DNA of 64,000 bases from CAWJLS01 sp963843755. Its GTDB lineage: Bacteria; Acidobacteriota; Thermoanaerobaculia; Multivoradales; DATKCC01. A model generated the notes under the pieces. The model had not been told where the DNA came from and ran no database searches. It saw only the letters and a program-made list of their open reading frames with translations. The stretch lies in contig CAWJLS010000005.1 of the NCBI GenBank assembly GCA_963843755.1, positions 518,768 to 582,767 on the forward strand, read 5' to 3'. Both the position numbers and the translations under genes were made by a program. This document shows positions 52,890-61,861 of the stretch, piece after piece. The first letter of the stretch is position 1, and every line of letters begins with the position of its first letter.

Positions 52890-54250
52890 GCGAACGGCCG
52901 GTCGAAGTCGGCCCGCGCTCCGGTCGGATCGGGTCTGTCGGCAAGGCCTCGACCGTCCGGTTCGGCCCGCGTGCCGTCTGGTGGATCGCGGTCGCCGCGG
53001 TCTCCTTCGCTCTGACCCTCTTCTTCTACGTCTTCGGCGAGGCGCCGGCTCAGGTCTCGTCCCCCGGGCCGAACAGCTTCAGCCGCTCGGCGTTGGGGTA
53101 TCACGCCCTGGTGGGCTTCCTCGGCGAGGCGGGCGGCACGGTGCGGGTGAGCCGCTTCGGCACGGTCAATGTCCTCGGACCGGACGCCGGATTGCTACTG
53201 CTTGAGCCCCCGACAGCTCCTGGCCGCCTGGAGGCGGTGCGGAGTCTGCTCGCCGGCGCCATCCAGAGGAAAGCGCCGATCGTCGTGGTCTTGCCGAAGT
53301 GGCACTGGCGTGTCGATCTGGACGACCGGTCTCGAGTGAAGTCGGTCCAGCCCGTGGCCGCCGACGAGGTCGCCCGCCTGCTCGGCGTCCTGGCGGCACC
53401 CCCGGCCACGGACCTGGCGGGCGGAGCCGGGCACTGGTCGCCGATCCGGCCACGGGAAGCGTCAGCCCGCCTGGACCTCACCGGACCGCTGGCCGAGGGC
53501 CTCGCACCGGAGCTCGCCTGGCCGCAGGTCCTTCCCGGCGACCTGCCGTGGTTCGAGCCGCTGGTGGAGACCTCCGCTGGGCCGGTCATCGTCACCGATC
53601 CGAAGCGCCGGCTGACGATCGTCGCCGACCCGGATCTGCTCGACACCCACGGCCTCGGTCTCGGAGACAACGCAGCGCTCGCCCGGCGGCTGCTGCTCGA
53701 GCCCGGAAACCTGGGATCCGGGGAGGGTACCGGAGCGCCCACGACCTGGGTGGTGGACGAGACCCTGCACGGGTTCGAGCGGGTGCCATCAGTGACCCGC
53801 GAGCTGCTCGAGCTGCCGCTGGTCTTCTTCACCCTCCAGGCCGCTCTGCTCGCGGGGCTCGCCGCCTGGTCGGCGGCTCGCCGGTTCGGCAAGCCGCTGC
53901 CGGTGCCGCCGCGCCTGGCGGCGGGAGCATGGACACTGATCGACAACACGGCTCGTCTGTTGGCCTTCGGTGGCCACCACGCCGAGGCGGTCGAGCGCTA
54001 TCTGGACGTTGTGGTGGCGGAGGGCGTCGCGGCGTTCGGAGTGCCGGCGCGGCTCAACCGGCGGGCACGCGTGGCCCGGTTGGCCGAGGTGGCTGCCCAG
54101 CGCGGGGCGAGCGAAGACCTCGAAGAGATCGCGCGCCGGGTCGTGGCGCTTCGGTCCGGGCCGTCGGCGCAGGCCGTCGCCGCCCGGTCGTTCAACTTGG
54201 CGCGCCGGCTCTGGCGCTGGCGCCAGGAGGTGATGGATGGAGCTCGTTGA
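52886..54250 (+). CDS. DUF4350-domain membrane protein
   Basis: This 454-residue protein starts at the GTG inside the preceding stop. One membrane segment near the N-terminus (WWIAVAAVSFALTLFFYVFG) leads to an extracytoplasmic domain with SFSRSALGYHALVGFLGEAG, the DUF4350 opening. A second segment lies at about 310-330 (LVFFTLQAALLAGLAAWSA). The C-terminal cytoplasmic helical part is rich in Arg. No enzymatic motif is visible. Overlap with both neighbours supports a stoichiometric membrane complex with the MoxR ATPase. Confidence 0.8.
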   Translation: MSERPVEVGPRSGRIGSVGKASTVRFGPRAVWWIAVAAVSFALTLFFYVFGEAPAQVSSPGPNSFSRSALGYHALVGFLGEAGGTVRVSRFGTVNVLGPDAGLLLLEPPTAPGRLEAVRSLLAGAIQRKAPIVVVLPKWHWRVDLDDRSRVKSVQPVAADEVARLLGVLAAPPATDLAGGAGHWSPIRPREASARLDLTGPLAEGLAPELAWPQVLPGDLPWFEPLVETSAGPVIVTDPKRRLTIVADPDLLDTHGLGLGDNAALARRLLLEPGNLGSGEGTGAPTTWVVDETLHGFERVPSVTRELLELPLVFFTLQAALLAGLAAWSAARRFGKPLPVPPRLAAGAWTLIDNTARLLAFGGHHAEAVERYLDVVVAEGVAAFGVPARLNRRARVARLAEVAAQRGASEDLEEIARRVVALRSGPSAQAVAARSFNLARRLWRWRQEVMDGAR

Positions 54251-55193
54251 AGTCAAGCAGGCGGTGGACGCGATCCGCCGGGAGCTGGGACAGGTGGTGG
54301 TCGGGCAGGAGCGGGTGGTCGACGGGCTGCTGGTCGCGCTTCTGGCCGAAGGTCACGTGCTGCTCGAAGGGCCGCCCGGGACCGCGAAGACGCTGATGGC
54401 CCGCTGCTTCTCGACCTGTCTGGGCCTGGCCTTCAACCGGGTCCAGTTCACGCCCGACCTGCTACCGGGCGACCTCCTGGGGACGAACCTGTTCGACTTT
54501 CGCAACGACCGCTTTCGGCTGACCAAGGGCCCGGTGTTCACCGATTTCCTGCTCGCCGACGAGATCAACCGGACTCCGCCCAAGACCCAGGCGGCGCTGC
54601 TCCAGGCGATGCAGGAGCGGCAGGTGACGATCGACGGCACCACCCACGAGCTCTCGGACGAGTTCCTGGTGGTGGCGACCCAGAATCCGATCGAGCACGA
54701 GGGCACCTATCCCTTGCCCGAGGCCCAGCTCGACCGCTTCCTGCTCAAGCTGCTGATCTCGTTCCCGTCGCGCGAGGAGGAGCTGGAGATCGTTCGCCGG
54801 CACGGCCACCGGACGGTGACCGCGCGGGCCGAGGATCTGCCGGTGACGGCGGTGCTGGACCGGCCGCGGCTGGCGGCGATCCGGGAGACGGTCCGGGGAG
54901 TGCGCCTGGCCGAGGAGACCGTCGCATACGTGGTCGACCTGATCCGCGCCACCCGGGAGCACCCGTCGCTGGCCCACGGCGCCTCTCCCCGTGCGGCGAG
55001 CATGCTGGCGTCGGCGGCCCGGGCGCTGGCGGTGCTCCAGGGGCGGAACTTCGTCATCCCGGACGACGTCAAGGAGCTGTTCTTGCCGACCATCCGCCAC
55101 CGGGTGATCCTGGAGCCGGGCGCAGAGGTCGAAGGCGCCGAGGCCGACGCGGTGCTCGGCTCGATCCTGGACGGTGTGACCGCGCCCCGGTGA
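54237..55193 (+). CDS. MoxR-family AAA+ ATPase
   Basis: This 318-residue ATPase has Walker A GPPGTAKT (45-52), Walker B LLADEINR followed by TPPKTQAALLQAMQE, sensor 1 VVATQNPIEHEGTYPLPEAQ and sensor 2 HGASPRAASMLASAAR. MoxR proteins act as chaperones that assemble or activate partner proteins, typically the VWA or DUF58 protein encoded next to them. Here a DUF58 gene follows immediately. It overlaps the DUF4350 gene by 14 nt. Confidence 0.96.
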   Translation: MELVEVKQAVDAIRRELGQVVVGQERVVDGLLVALLAEGHVLLEGPPGTAKTLMARCFSTCLGLAFNRVQFTPDLLPGDLLGTNLFDFRNDRFRLTKGPVFTDFLLADEINRTPPKTQAALLQAMQERQVTIDGTTHELSDEFLVVATQNPIEHEGTYPLPEAQLDRFLLKLLISFPSREEELEIVRRHGHRTVTARAEDLPVTAVLDRPRLAAIRETVRGVRLAEETVAYVVDLIRATREHPSLAHGASPRAASMLASAARALAVLQGRNFVIPDDVKELFLPTIRHRVILEPGAEVEGAEADAVLGSILDGVTAPR

Positions 55194-55215
55194 CGGCGCA
55201 AGCGGAGGAGAGGCC

Positions 55216-56619
55216 CTGAACTTCGCACCCACACGGAAGGCGTTGCTCGTGCTGGTCGTCGGACTGGCGGTCGCGCTGGTGCCAGCGGTGGTGTCAATCC
55301 GGCTCTGGCCGCTCTGGGTCCTCTATGGGGTGGGTACGGCGCTCGCCCTGGCCGTCGATGCCGCCCTCGTGCCCCGGAAGGATGATGTCCACTGGGAGCT
55401 GGAGCTGCCCGCCGTGATGGGGATCGGCGAGGACCACGACGCGGTGCTACGGGTCGTGCTCGGCTCCCGGCTGCTTGCCCTCTCCGGCGCCGGCGGGAAT
55501 CAGGTGACCGCGCTGCTGGACGTCGATGGGCCGCTGGCGCCGGTGGCGAAGCGCTCGGGTGTCCTGACGCGGTCCGGCGGAGAGGACGCTGGAGCCCGCA
55601 CCACGATCTCCTTCCCCTTGGTCGCTCGTCGGCGCGGAACCGGCCGGATCGAAACGGTCTGGCTGCGCGTTCCGGGTCCGCTGGGGCTGATGGAGCGCAC
55701 CGTCGAGTCCGCTGCCGACCGGAGCGTCGCCATCCATCCCAGCATCGGCCGGGTACGGCAGGCGGCGATCCGCTTCGCCGACCGGCGGACCTACCTGGCG
55801 GGGCTCAAGATCGAGCGCTATGTCGGGGACGGGACGGACTTCGAGGCGCTGCGGGAGTTCGTGCCGGGACACGACGCCCGCTCGATCGACTGGAAAGCGA
55901 CCGCGCGCCACCGGCGCTTGCTCTGCCGCGAGTTCCGCGCAGAACGCGACCACCAAGTGGTGATCGCTCTGGACACCGGGCGGCTGATGGCCGAGCCGGT
56001 GACCCGGGGTGTCGGGCCGAGAGGTGCCGGGGACGGGTCCTCCGAGGCTCCGATTCCGCGTCTCGACCACGCCATCCACACCGGTCTGGTGCTGGCGTAC
56101 GTGGCGCTCCGCTCCGGCGACCGCGTCGGGCTCTACGCGTTCGACGAGCGGCCGCGGAAGTTCGCCGCGCCGCAAGCCGGGCGCCGGTGGTTCCCCGGGC
56201 TCCTCGACCTCACGGCGGGCCTCGACTACACCGAGGCCGAGACCAACTTCACCCTCGGCCTGACCGAGCTCGCCGGCCGCCTCCACCGGCGCTCCCTGGT
56301 GGTCGTCCTGACCGACTTCGTCGACTCGATCACCGCCGAGCTGATGGCGGACAACCTGACCCGTCTGGCCCGCCGGCACCTGGTGCTCTTCGTCGCCCTG
56401 CGCGATCCCTTGCTCGACAGTCTCGTGGCAGCGCGGCCGGATTCCCTGCTCGACGTCCAGCGGGCCGTCGTCGCCGCGGGGCTCGAGCGGGACCGGGAAC
56501 GGGTCCTGGCCCGGCTCCGGCGGGTCGGGGTCTTCGCCCTCGATCTGGCGCCGGCCCGCGTCGAGCCCCGGGTGCTGGAGCGCTACCTCGAGATCAAACG
56601 CAAGGAGATGATCGCGTGA
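55216..56619 (+). CDS. DUF58-domain protein, MoxR partner
   Basis: This protein has about 467 residues if translation starts at CTG 55216, which lies 5 nt after GGAGGAGAGG and gives the family-like opening NFAPTRKALL. A TTG at 55243 is the alternative start. Two N-terminal membrane segments are followed by a long linker and the DUF58/VWA-like domain: IERYVGDGTDFEALREFVPG, then HDARSIDWKATARHRRLLCR, and later RDHQVVIALDTGR. DUF58 proteins work with MoxR ATPases, but the client is unknown. It overlaps the next gene by 4 nt. Confidence 0.88.
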   Translation: MNFAPTRKALLVLVVGLAVALVPAVVSIRLWPLWVLYGVGTALALAVDAALVPRKDDVHWELELPAVMGIGEDHDAVLRVVLGSRLLALSGAGGNQVTALLDVDGPLAPVAKRSGVLTRSGGEDAGARTTISFPLVARRRGTGRIETVWLRVPGPLGLMERTVESAADRSVAIHPSIGRVRQAAIRFADRRTYLAGLKIERYVGDGTDFEALREFVPGHDARSIDWKATARHRRLLCREFRAERDHQVVIALDTGRLMAEPVTRGVGPRGAGDGSSEAPIPRLDHAIHTGLVLAYVALRSGDRVGLYAFDERPRKFAAPQAGRRWFPGLLDLTAGLDYTEAETNFTLGLTELAGRLHRRSLVVVLTDFVDSITAELMADNLTRLARRHLVLFVALRDPLLDSLVAARPDSLLDVQRAVVAAGLERDRERVLARLRRVGVFALDLAPARVEPRVLERYLEIKRKEMIA

Positions 56620-57785
56620 GCCGGTTCGTCCTCAAGTCGTACGAGTTCCGGCGCGAGCGGGAGCAGGGCTGGCGCGCCCTGGAAGAGCTGCTGGTGCGGG
56701 CCGACCGGGTGGGTGTCCACGGGCTGGACGCAGAGGAGCTCCATCGCCTGCCGGTGCTCTACCGGGCGGCCGTGACGTCGCTGTCGGTGGCCCGGGCGAT
56801 CTCCCTCGACCGCAACCTGGTCGCGTATCTCGAGAGCCTCGCGTCCCGGGCTCACTTGCGGGTCTACGGCGCCAAGGAGGGCACGCTGGCGGCGCTCCAG
56901 CGGTTCGTTACGGTGTCGTTCCCGAGCCTCGTCCGCGAGCTGGGACGCTGGCTTCTCGTTTCGATCGTCCTGCTGGTGGCGGGGGTCGTCGCCGGCTTCT
57001 CGCTGGTGGCGCACGACCTCGACCGCTACGACGCGCTGGTTCCCCTGGGGATGGCCCAGGGGCGTGGGCCGTCGAGTACCCGACAGGAGCTGCTCGACGT
57101 GTTGCGGGGCAAGCAGAAACGGGCCGGGGAGAGGGCTACGGATCGAAGTGGATCTGGTGACGGGGATCGCAACGGGGACCGGCACGACGCCGGCGAAGAC
57201 GAGGGCTCGATCGACCTGTTGGCGGCCTTTGCCGGATTCCTGTTCGCCAACAACGCCAAGGTGGGGATGCTCTGCTTCGCCCTCGGCTTTGCGGCCGGCG
57301 TCCCGGTGGTGCTGCTGCTGTTCTCGAACGGGCTGCTGCTCGGCGCCCTGGCCGGGCTCTATCACCAGAAGGGACTGGACCTGGAGTTCTGGGGCTGGGT
57401 CTTGCCCCATGGAATCACGGAGCTGCTGGCGGTGGCGCTGTGCGGCGCCGCCGGCCTGGCGCTGGGCCGGGCGCTGATCGTGCCCGGGCGGTTCGGGCGC
57501 TTGCAGGAGCTGGCTCGTGCCGGCCGCCGGGTCGCTCCCGTGGTTCTGGGAGCCGTCGGTCTCTTCCTGGTCGCCGCGTTGATCGAAGGGTTCTTCCGCC
57601 AGCTCGTGCTCGGCGAGGTTCCACGGTACCTGCTCACCGCAGCGAGCCTCTTGTGCTGGGCCTGGTACTTCCTGCGGGTCGGACGGGCGCCGGGTCGAGG
57701 CGGCCAGCCCGCACGTTCCGTCGAGCCGGTAGAGCCGGAAGACGCCGAGGCCGTGAGCCCGGCCGAGGAGAGGAGGATCGCGTGA
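56616..57785 (+). CDS. SpoIIM-family membrane protein
   Basis: This 389-residue protein with a GTG start overlaps the DUF58 stop. It has a cytoplasmic N-terminal part (about 100 residues) and then several membrane segments, including LLVSIVLLVAGVVAGFSLVA. The SpoIIM-like region has FLFANNAKVGMLCFALGFAA, GLLLGALAGLY, and WVLPHGITELLAVALCGAAG. An acidic low-complexity loop lies at about 175-200. In spore formers SpoIIM belongs to the engulfment complex. In non-sporulating bacteria it recurs with MoxR/DUF58/RDD genes, as here, presumably in envelope biology. Confidence 0.87.
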   Translation: MSRFVLKSYEFRREREQGWRALEELLVRADRVGVHGLDAEELHRLPVLYRAAVTSLSVARAISLDRNLVAYLESLASRAHLRVYGAKEGTLAALQRFVTVSFPSLVRELGRWLLVSIVLLVAGVVAGFSLVAHDLDRYDALVPLGMAQGRGPSSTRQELLDVLRGKQKRAGERATDRSGSGDGDRNGDRHDAGEDEGSIDLLAAFAGFLFANNAKVGMLCFALGFAAGVPVVLLLFSNGLLLGALAGLYHQKGLDLEFWGWVLPHGITELLAVALCGAAGLALGRALIVPGRFGRLQELARAGRRVAPVVLGAVGLFLVAALIEGFFRQLVLGEVPRYLLTAASLLCWAWYFLRVGRAPGRGGQPARSVEPVEPEDAEAVSPAEERRIA

Positions 57786-58672
57786 GCGCGGCGTCCGCGC
57801 ACCGCACCGTCTCGGTCGCCACGCCGGAAGGGGTGGCCCTCGACCTGCGTCTGGCGGATCTCGGCGAGCGGGCGATCGCCTTCGTGGTCGATGGGACGAT
57901 CGTGGTGGCGGCGACGGTCGCCCTCGGGCTGTCCGGCACCTGGCTTGCGTCCGCCCTTCCCGGCCGCGGCTTCCTCCTGGCTCTGACCGTGGTCGGGATC
58001 TTCCTGCTCCAGAGCTTCTACTTCGTGGTCTTCGAGTTGCGCTGGCAGGGTGCGACACCGGGCAAACGCTGGCAGCACCTGCGCGTCGTCAGCCGGGACG
58101 GCGGTCCGCTCACCGCCGGGATGGTTTTCGCCCGCAACGTCACCCGGCAGGTGGAGACGACGATCCCTCTGGTTCTGCTCCTGTCTCCCAACTCGCTCAC
58201 TCCGGACGCGCCGGGGTGGGGGTCGCTGGTCGGCGTGGTCTGGGCGGTGGTTCTGCTGTCGTTCCCGCTGCTCAACCGCCACCGGGCGCGGCTCGGCGAC
58301 CTGGCGGCCGGCACCGTGGTGATCGCCGAGCCCGCGACCGAGCTCGAACCCGACCTGGCACGCTTCGCGGCGAGCGACCAAGCCGACGAGGAGGAGCGGA
58401 TCCCCTTCACCCGCGCGCAGCTCGAGATCTATGGCAACAAGGAGCTGCAGGTGCTGGAGACGGTTCTTCGGCGCGAGCCGACTCCGGACACGGAGCGGCT
58501 GGTGCGATCGGTAGCGCTCAAGGTGCGCCGCAAGATCGGTTGGGAGGTGCCGGAAGGGACGGACCGTCAGCCCGACCCCCGGCGCTTCCTGGTCGCGTTC
58601 TACGCGGCCCAGCGGGCGCACCTGGAGCACGCCATGCTGCTGGGGAAGGCACGCGAGGAAAAGACGTCCTGA
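57782..58672 (+). CDS. RDD-family membrane protein with cytoplasmic tail
   Basis: This 296-residue protein with a GTG start overlaps the SpoIIM stop. The RDD domain has LRLADLGERAIAFVVDGTIV, QGATPGKRWQHLRVVSRDGG (the GxTPGKR signature) and RARLGDLAAGTVVI. A soluble C-terminal tail of about 100 residues follows, with EIYGNKELQVLETVLRREP, a helical region of unknown role. RDD proteins are thought to be transporters or antiporters. It is the last gene of the operon; a repeat element follows at 58691-58730. Confidence 0.87.
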   Translation: MSAASAHRTVSVATPEGVALDLRLADLGERAIAFVVDGTIVVAATVALGLSGTWLASALPGRGFLLALTVVGIFLLQSFYFVVFELRWQGATPGKRWQHLRVVSRDGGPLTAGMVFARNVTRQVETTIPLVLLLSPNSLTPDAPGWGSLVGVVWAVVLLSFPLLNRHRARLGDLAAGTVVIAEPATELEPDLARFAASDQADEEERIPFTRAQLEIYGNKELQVLETVLRREPTPDTERLVRSVALKVRRKIGWEVPEGTDRQPDPRRFLVAFYAAQRAHLEHAMLLGKAREEKTS

Positions 58673-58690
58673 CCTGGTCTCCCCCCAATT

Positions 58691-58730
58691 CCTCGATCCC
58701 TTTCCCTCCCTCCGGGGGGAAAGGGACGCC
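58691..58730 (+). repeat. Single copy of the dispersed hairpin repeat
   Basis: A CTCGATCCC lead, a 10-bp perfect stem (TCCCTTTCCC at 58697-58706 with GGGAAAGGGA at 58717-58726) and a GACGCC tail match, in the same order, the reverse complement of the 66-bp unit at 45007-45190. The upstream CCCCCAATT block is also similar. It lies between convergent genes and could double as a bidirectional terminator. Confidence 0.6.
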
Positions 58731-58756
58731 CCCGCCCGGCGTTCCGCCTGCGGTTC

Positions 58757-59871
58757 CTACGAGAGTGCTTCGGCGAGCAGGCGGTGGAAGTGGTGGACGC
58801 CCTGCTCGCGGGTGGGGGAGTAGCGGCCGCGGTCGTAGAGGCGCGAGCGCACGCCCTGCTGGACGGCCTCGACGATCGCCTCGTCTTCGCGTTCGACCTT
58901 GTCGAGCTCGGCGCCGGCGCCGGTGTCGAGGCGGTTCGGGTCGTGGACGTAGGTGCGAAAGGCGACCTTGGTGCGGTCCGGCGCCAGCGGCAGGACGATG
59001 TTGACCGAGATCCCCCACGGGTAGACGTTCATCATCAGGTTGGGGAAGAGCCACCAGTAGTAGGCGGCGATGCGGCGCCTGCCCGCCGGGATCCCTCCGA
59101 GGACGCGTCGGGCGAGCCCTCCGGCAGGTCGAAGGCGTCCTCGCCGTCGGCGGCGACGCCGAGCTGGAGGTTCGACCAGCCGTGGATCTCGGTCGAGTAG
59201 CTGGCGTAGTCGAGCGCCTGGGCGAGGGCGGCGTGGACGAACGGGATGTGGAAGCCCTCGAGGTAGTTCTCGACGTAGAGCGCCCAGTGGGCCCTCACCA
59301 GGTAGTCGCGGGAGCGCACCGGCTCATGGGAGAGGGCGTCGAGCGGCAGCCAGGGGAGCCGGTCGCGCAGCGGGCCGATCCACTCGTCGAAGGGACAGGC
59401 GGGATCGAGCGCGGTGAAGGCGAGCTTGCCCCAGCGCTCGAGCGGCAGGGCCGGCAGATGGTCGGCCGGCCGGGGGAAGCCTTCGGCGCCCTCGAACTCG
59501 GGCATCGAGAGCATGCGGCCGTCGAGGGAGAACCGCCGGCCGTGGTAGCGGCAGCGCAGCTCCCGGCACTTGGCGCCGCTCTCGACCAGCAGGTTGCCGC
59601 GGTGGGTGCAGACGTTCGACAGGCAGCGCAGGGTGTCGTCGGTGCCGCGGGCGAGGAGGATCGGCTCGTCGAGCAGACCGGGGAGGAGGGTCACCGGCTG
59701 GACCTGGCCGGGCGGGCGGAGCGGATCGACGTCGCCGAGGAGCTGCCAGCTCCGGGCGAAGACCCGTTCGCGGGCGCGCTCGAACAGCTCCGGATCGCGG
59801 TAGAAGGCCGCGGGCAGGGTCTCGGCGCGGTGGATGTCGGGCTCGACGTGGAGGCGGTCGCTGCGGCTCAC
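58757..59871 (-). CDS. Rieske-type aromatic-ring-hydroxylating oxygenase, alpha subunit (one apparent frameshift)
   Basis: Frame one holds the Rieske domain: CTH at Cys88/His90 and CRYH at Cys107/His110 bind the [2Fe-2S] cluster. It continues to ENYLEGFHIPFVHAAL, whose two His bind the mononuclear iron. Frame two gives the C-terminal part from WWLFPNLMMNVYPWGISVNI to the end. One base shift near 59070-59085 separates them. Together they make about 370 residues, normal for this family, which includes choline and carnitine monooxygenases as well as arene dioxygenases. No reductase or ferredoxin gene is nearby. The substrate is unknown and the frameshift may be an error. Confidence 0.85.
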
Positions 59872-60087
59872 GGTCTCTCCCTGGAGGTTGCTCGCCGGGG
59901 GCGGCGAGAACCGCCGGTGGAGAGCTGTTGCGGCCTGCCAGGATATCGCCTCTCAGGAGCCTTCCGCACCCCCTCCGTCCAGGGCGCTGTGCGACGCGAG
60001 CGTGGACGATCTCGACGTGGTGGGCGCCGCCGGCCCTGCCGCACGGCCCGCGGGTGGACCAGGTCTGCTCAGGACGTTCTCGAGAAG

Positions 60088-60116
60088 GGCCCGGCCCCCG
60101 GGAAGGGGACCGGGCC
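60088..60116 (-). terminator. GC-rich hairpin after the Cys-rich secreted protein gene
   Basis: On the minus strand GGCCCGG-T-CCCC pairs with GGGG-CCGGGCC around a short loop, 20 nt after the stop at 60137. No T-tract follows, so termination may depend on other signals. Confidence 0.45.
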
Positions 60117-60136
60117 GGTATCCGGAAGGGTCCGGA

Positions 60137-60904
60137 TCAGTTGCCGATGAAGGGGGTCGTGGACTCCGTGCTGGTGAGCGGCGCGACCGGGCTCGGGCTG
60201 GGGCAGTACGAGTAGATCACGGACCGACAGTTCTGGTCCTCCTGGGCGGTGACGTTCTTGATCGTCAGCACGGGAGTCGAGATGCCGCAAGTCAACTGCG
60301 GGGGGGGCCCGGCGCAGAGCGTCCCCGAGCAGGCCTGTTGGCCGTTCCCCCAGACGATTCCGGCCAGGTCCGGGAATCCCGGGACGTCGCCGCAATACAG
60401 GGTGGTCGTGTTGGCTCCGGCGGCGACCAGGTCAGCGACCGAGAAGCAGGGGCAGTAGACACAGGAGCCGCCGGCACACGCTTCGCCGGTCGTGTTGGGA
60501 TCCCCGTCGTCGCAGGCGGTGCCGTCGAGCGGGCCGGGATCGTTCGTACAGGTGCCGTTGGTGGGGTCACAGGCGTCTGCCGTGCACTCGTTGCCGTCGT
60601 CGCAATCGACCGAGGGGCGCGGCTCTGGCAAGCACACGCACTGGTCGAGATCGGGCACGACGTCGATGGTGCAGGCGTTGCCGTCGTCGCAGATCGTCTC
60701 GCAGTTCGCGAGGCAGGAGCCGAGGAGGTCGCCGTGGTTGTTCACGTGGGCCGCGACGGCGTTGTCGCTGACCGTGATGGTGTGGAAGTTGGCCGGATCG
60801 CCCGGCGGGAAGTGACAGATGGTCTGTTTGCCGGCCCAGGCGGTCGAGGTCCCGAAGGTCCCCAGAACCATCGCGAGCAGAGCGAGCACGAGTAGTTTCC
60901 GCAT
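60137..60904 (-). CDS. Secreted Cys-rich protein with DGNxCTxDxC-type repeats
   Basis: This 255-residue exported protein (signal peptide to TAWA) has a first domain with QTICHFPPGDPANFHTITVS and HVNNHGDLLG. Disulphide-rich repeats follow: CDDGNACTIDV, CDDGNECTADACDP and CDDGDPNTTGEAC. The C-terminal domain is Cys-containing and ends LTSTESTTPFIGN. The repeats are known from surface proteins of Myxococcota and related groups. The role is probably adhesion or surface structure, but this is not shown by the sequence. The gene is monocistronic. Confidence 0.75.
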   Translation of the reverse strand: MRKLLVLALLAMVLGTFGTSTAWAGKQTICHFPPGDPANFHTITVSDNAVAAHVNNHGDLLGSCLANCETICDDGNACTIDVVPDLDQCVCLPEPRPSVDCDDGNECTADACDPTNGTCTNDPGPLDGTACDDGDPNTTGEACAGGSCVYCPCFSVADLVAAGANTTTLYCGDVPGFPDLAGIVWGNGQQACSGTLCAGPPPQLTCGISTPVLTIKNVTAQEDQNCRSVIYSYCPSPSPVAPLTSTESTTPFIGN

Positions 60905-61099
60905 GATCTACCTTCTCCTTTTCGTTTCGTCCAGCCGGAGCTCCGGTTGAGCCGGCAGGAATCGCGCGAACGAGGACACACTAGCGAGGGGGATCTGCTG
61001 TTGTCGTCAGCAATTCGATGAATTCGCGCTCAACGAACGGATGAGCTCTCCCACCCCGGCGGGCGGCACATGGAGCGCGAATCGCAGTAAAGTAGAGCG

Positions 61100-61861
61100 A
61101 TGGCGCAAAATTCCAAAATCAACGAACATAAATATCTTCTTATAGAAATGATGGGAAATGGAGATGCGGTAGAGCCGATCCGGGTTCTCGTCGTGGACGA
61201 TCACCCCGTGGTGCGTGTGGGTGTCCGCGCGTTGCTCGCGGACGCCGCCGACATCGAGGTGGTGAGCGAGGCCGAAGACGGCAATCAGGCGATCGAGAAG
61301 GCGACGCGCCACGAACCCCACGTGATCCTGATGGACCTGAGGCTGCCCGGGCTCGCCGGCGTCGAGGCCACCCGAAGGATTCTCGCTGCGCAACCCGACA
61401 TCGGCATCGTCGCCCTCACCAGCCCGGACGCGGAGCCGGAGGTTCTCTCGGCCATCGAGGCGGGCGCTCGGGGGTTCCTCGCCAAGACGTCCCGCAAGGC
61501 GGAGTTCGTCGAGGCCATCCGCCGGGTGGCCTGCGGCGAAGCCTGGCTTCCCCCGCAGCTCACCCGCCGGCTCCTCGGCCACTTCCGGCCGGGTTCCGTA
61601 GCCGGGGCCGCGGAAGCCCTGACGCCCAGGGAGCACGAGGTGCTCGAGCTGCTCGCCCGGGGAGCCGCCAACCGAGAGATCGCCTGCCAGCTCGCCATCG
61701 CCGAGATCACGGTGCGTACCCACGTGAGCCACATCCTCGACAAGCTGGGCGTGAGCAACCGTGTGGAGGCGGCGCTCCACGCTCTGCAGGCGGGGCTGGT
61801 TCCGCTGAACGCTCTGGGACCGACCGCACTGGACGTGGACGTTGACGCACGATCGCGATGA
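61100..61861 (+). CDS. NarL/LuxR-type response regulator
   Basis: This protein of up to 253 residues has a receiver domain with phosphoacceptor Asp79 (VILMDLRLPGLAG), the DDHP acidic pair at 33-34 and Lys in FLAKTS. A LuxR-type helix-turn-helix (LTPREHEVLELLARGAANRE, then TVRTHVSHILDKLGVSNRVE) follows. Residues 1-25 are atypical and a start at the internal ATG 61151 is possible. Its end overlaps the hybrid kinase gene by 20 nt, so kinase and regulator are probably a pair. Confidence 0.92.
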   Translation: MAQNSKINEHKYLLIEMMGNGDAVEPIRVLVVDDHPVVRVGVRALLADAADIEVVSEAEDGNQAIEKATRHEPHVILMDLRLPGLAGVEATRRILAAQPDIGIVALTSPDAEPEVLSAIEAGARGFLAKTSRKAEFVEAIRRVACGEAWLPPQLTRRLLGHFRPGSVAGAAEALTPREHEVLELLARGAANREIACQLAIAEITVRTHVSHILDKLGVSNRVEAALHALQAGLVPLNALGPTALDVDVDARSR

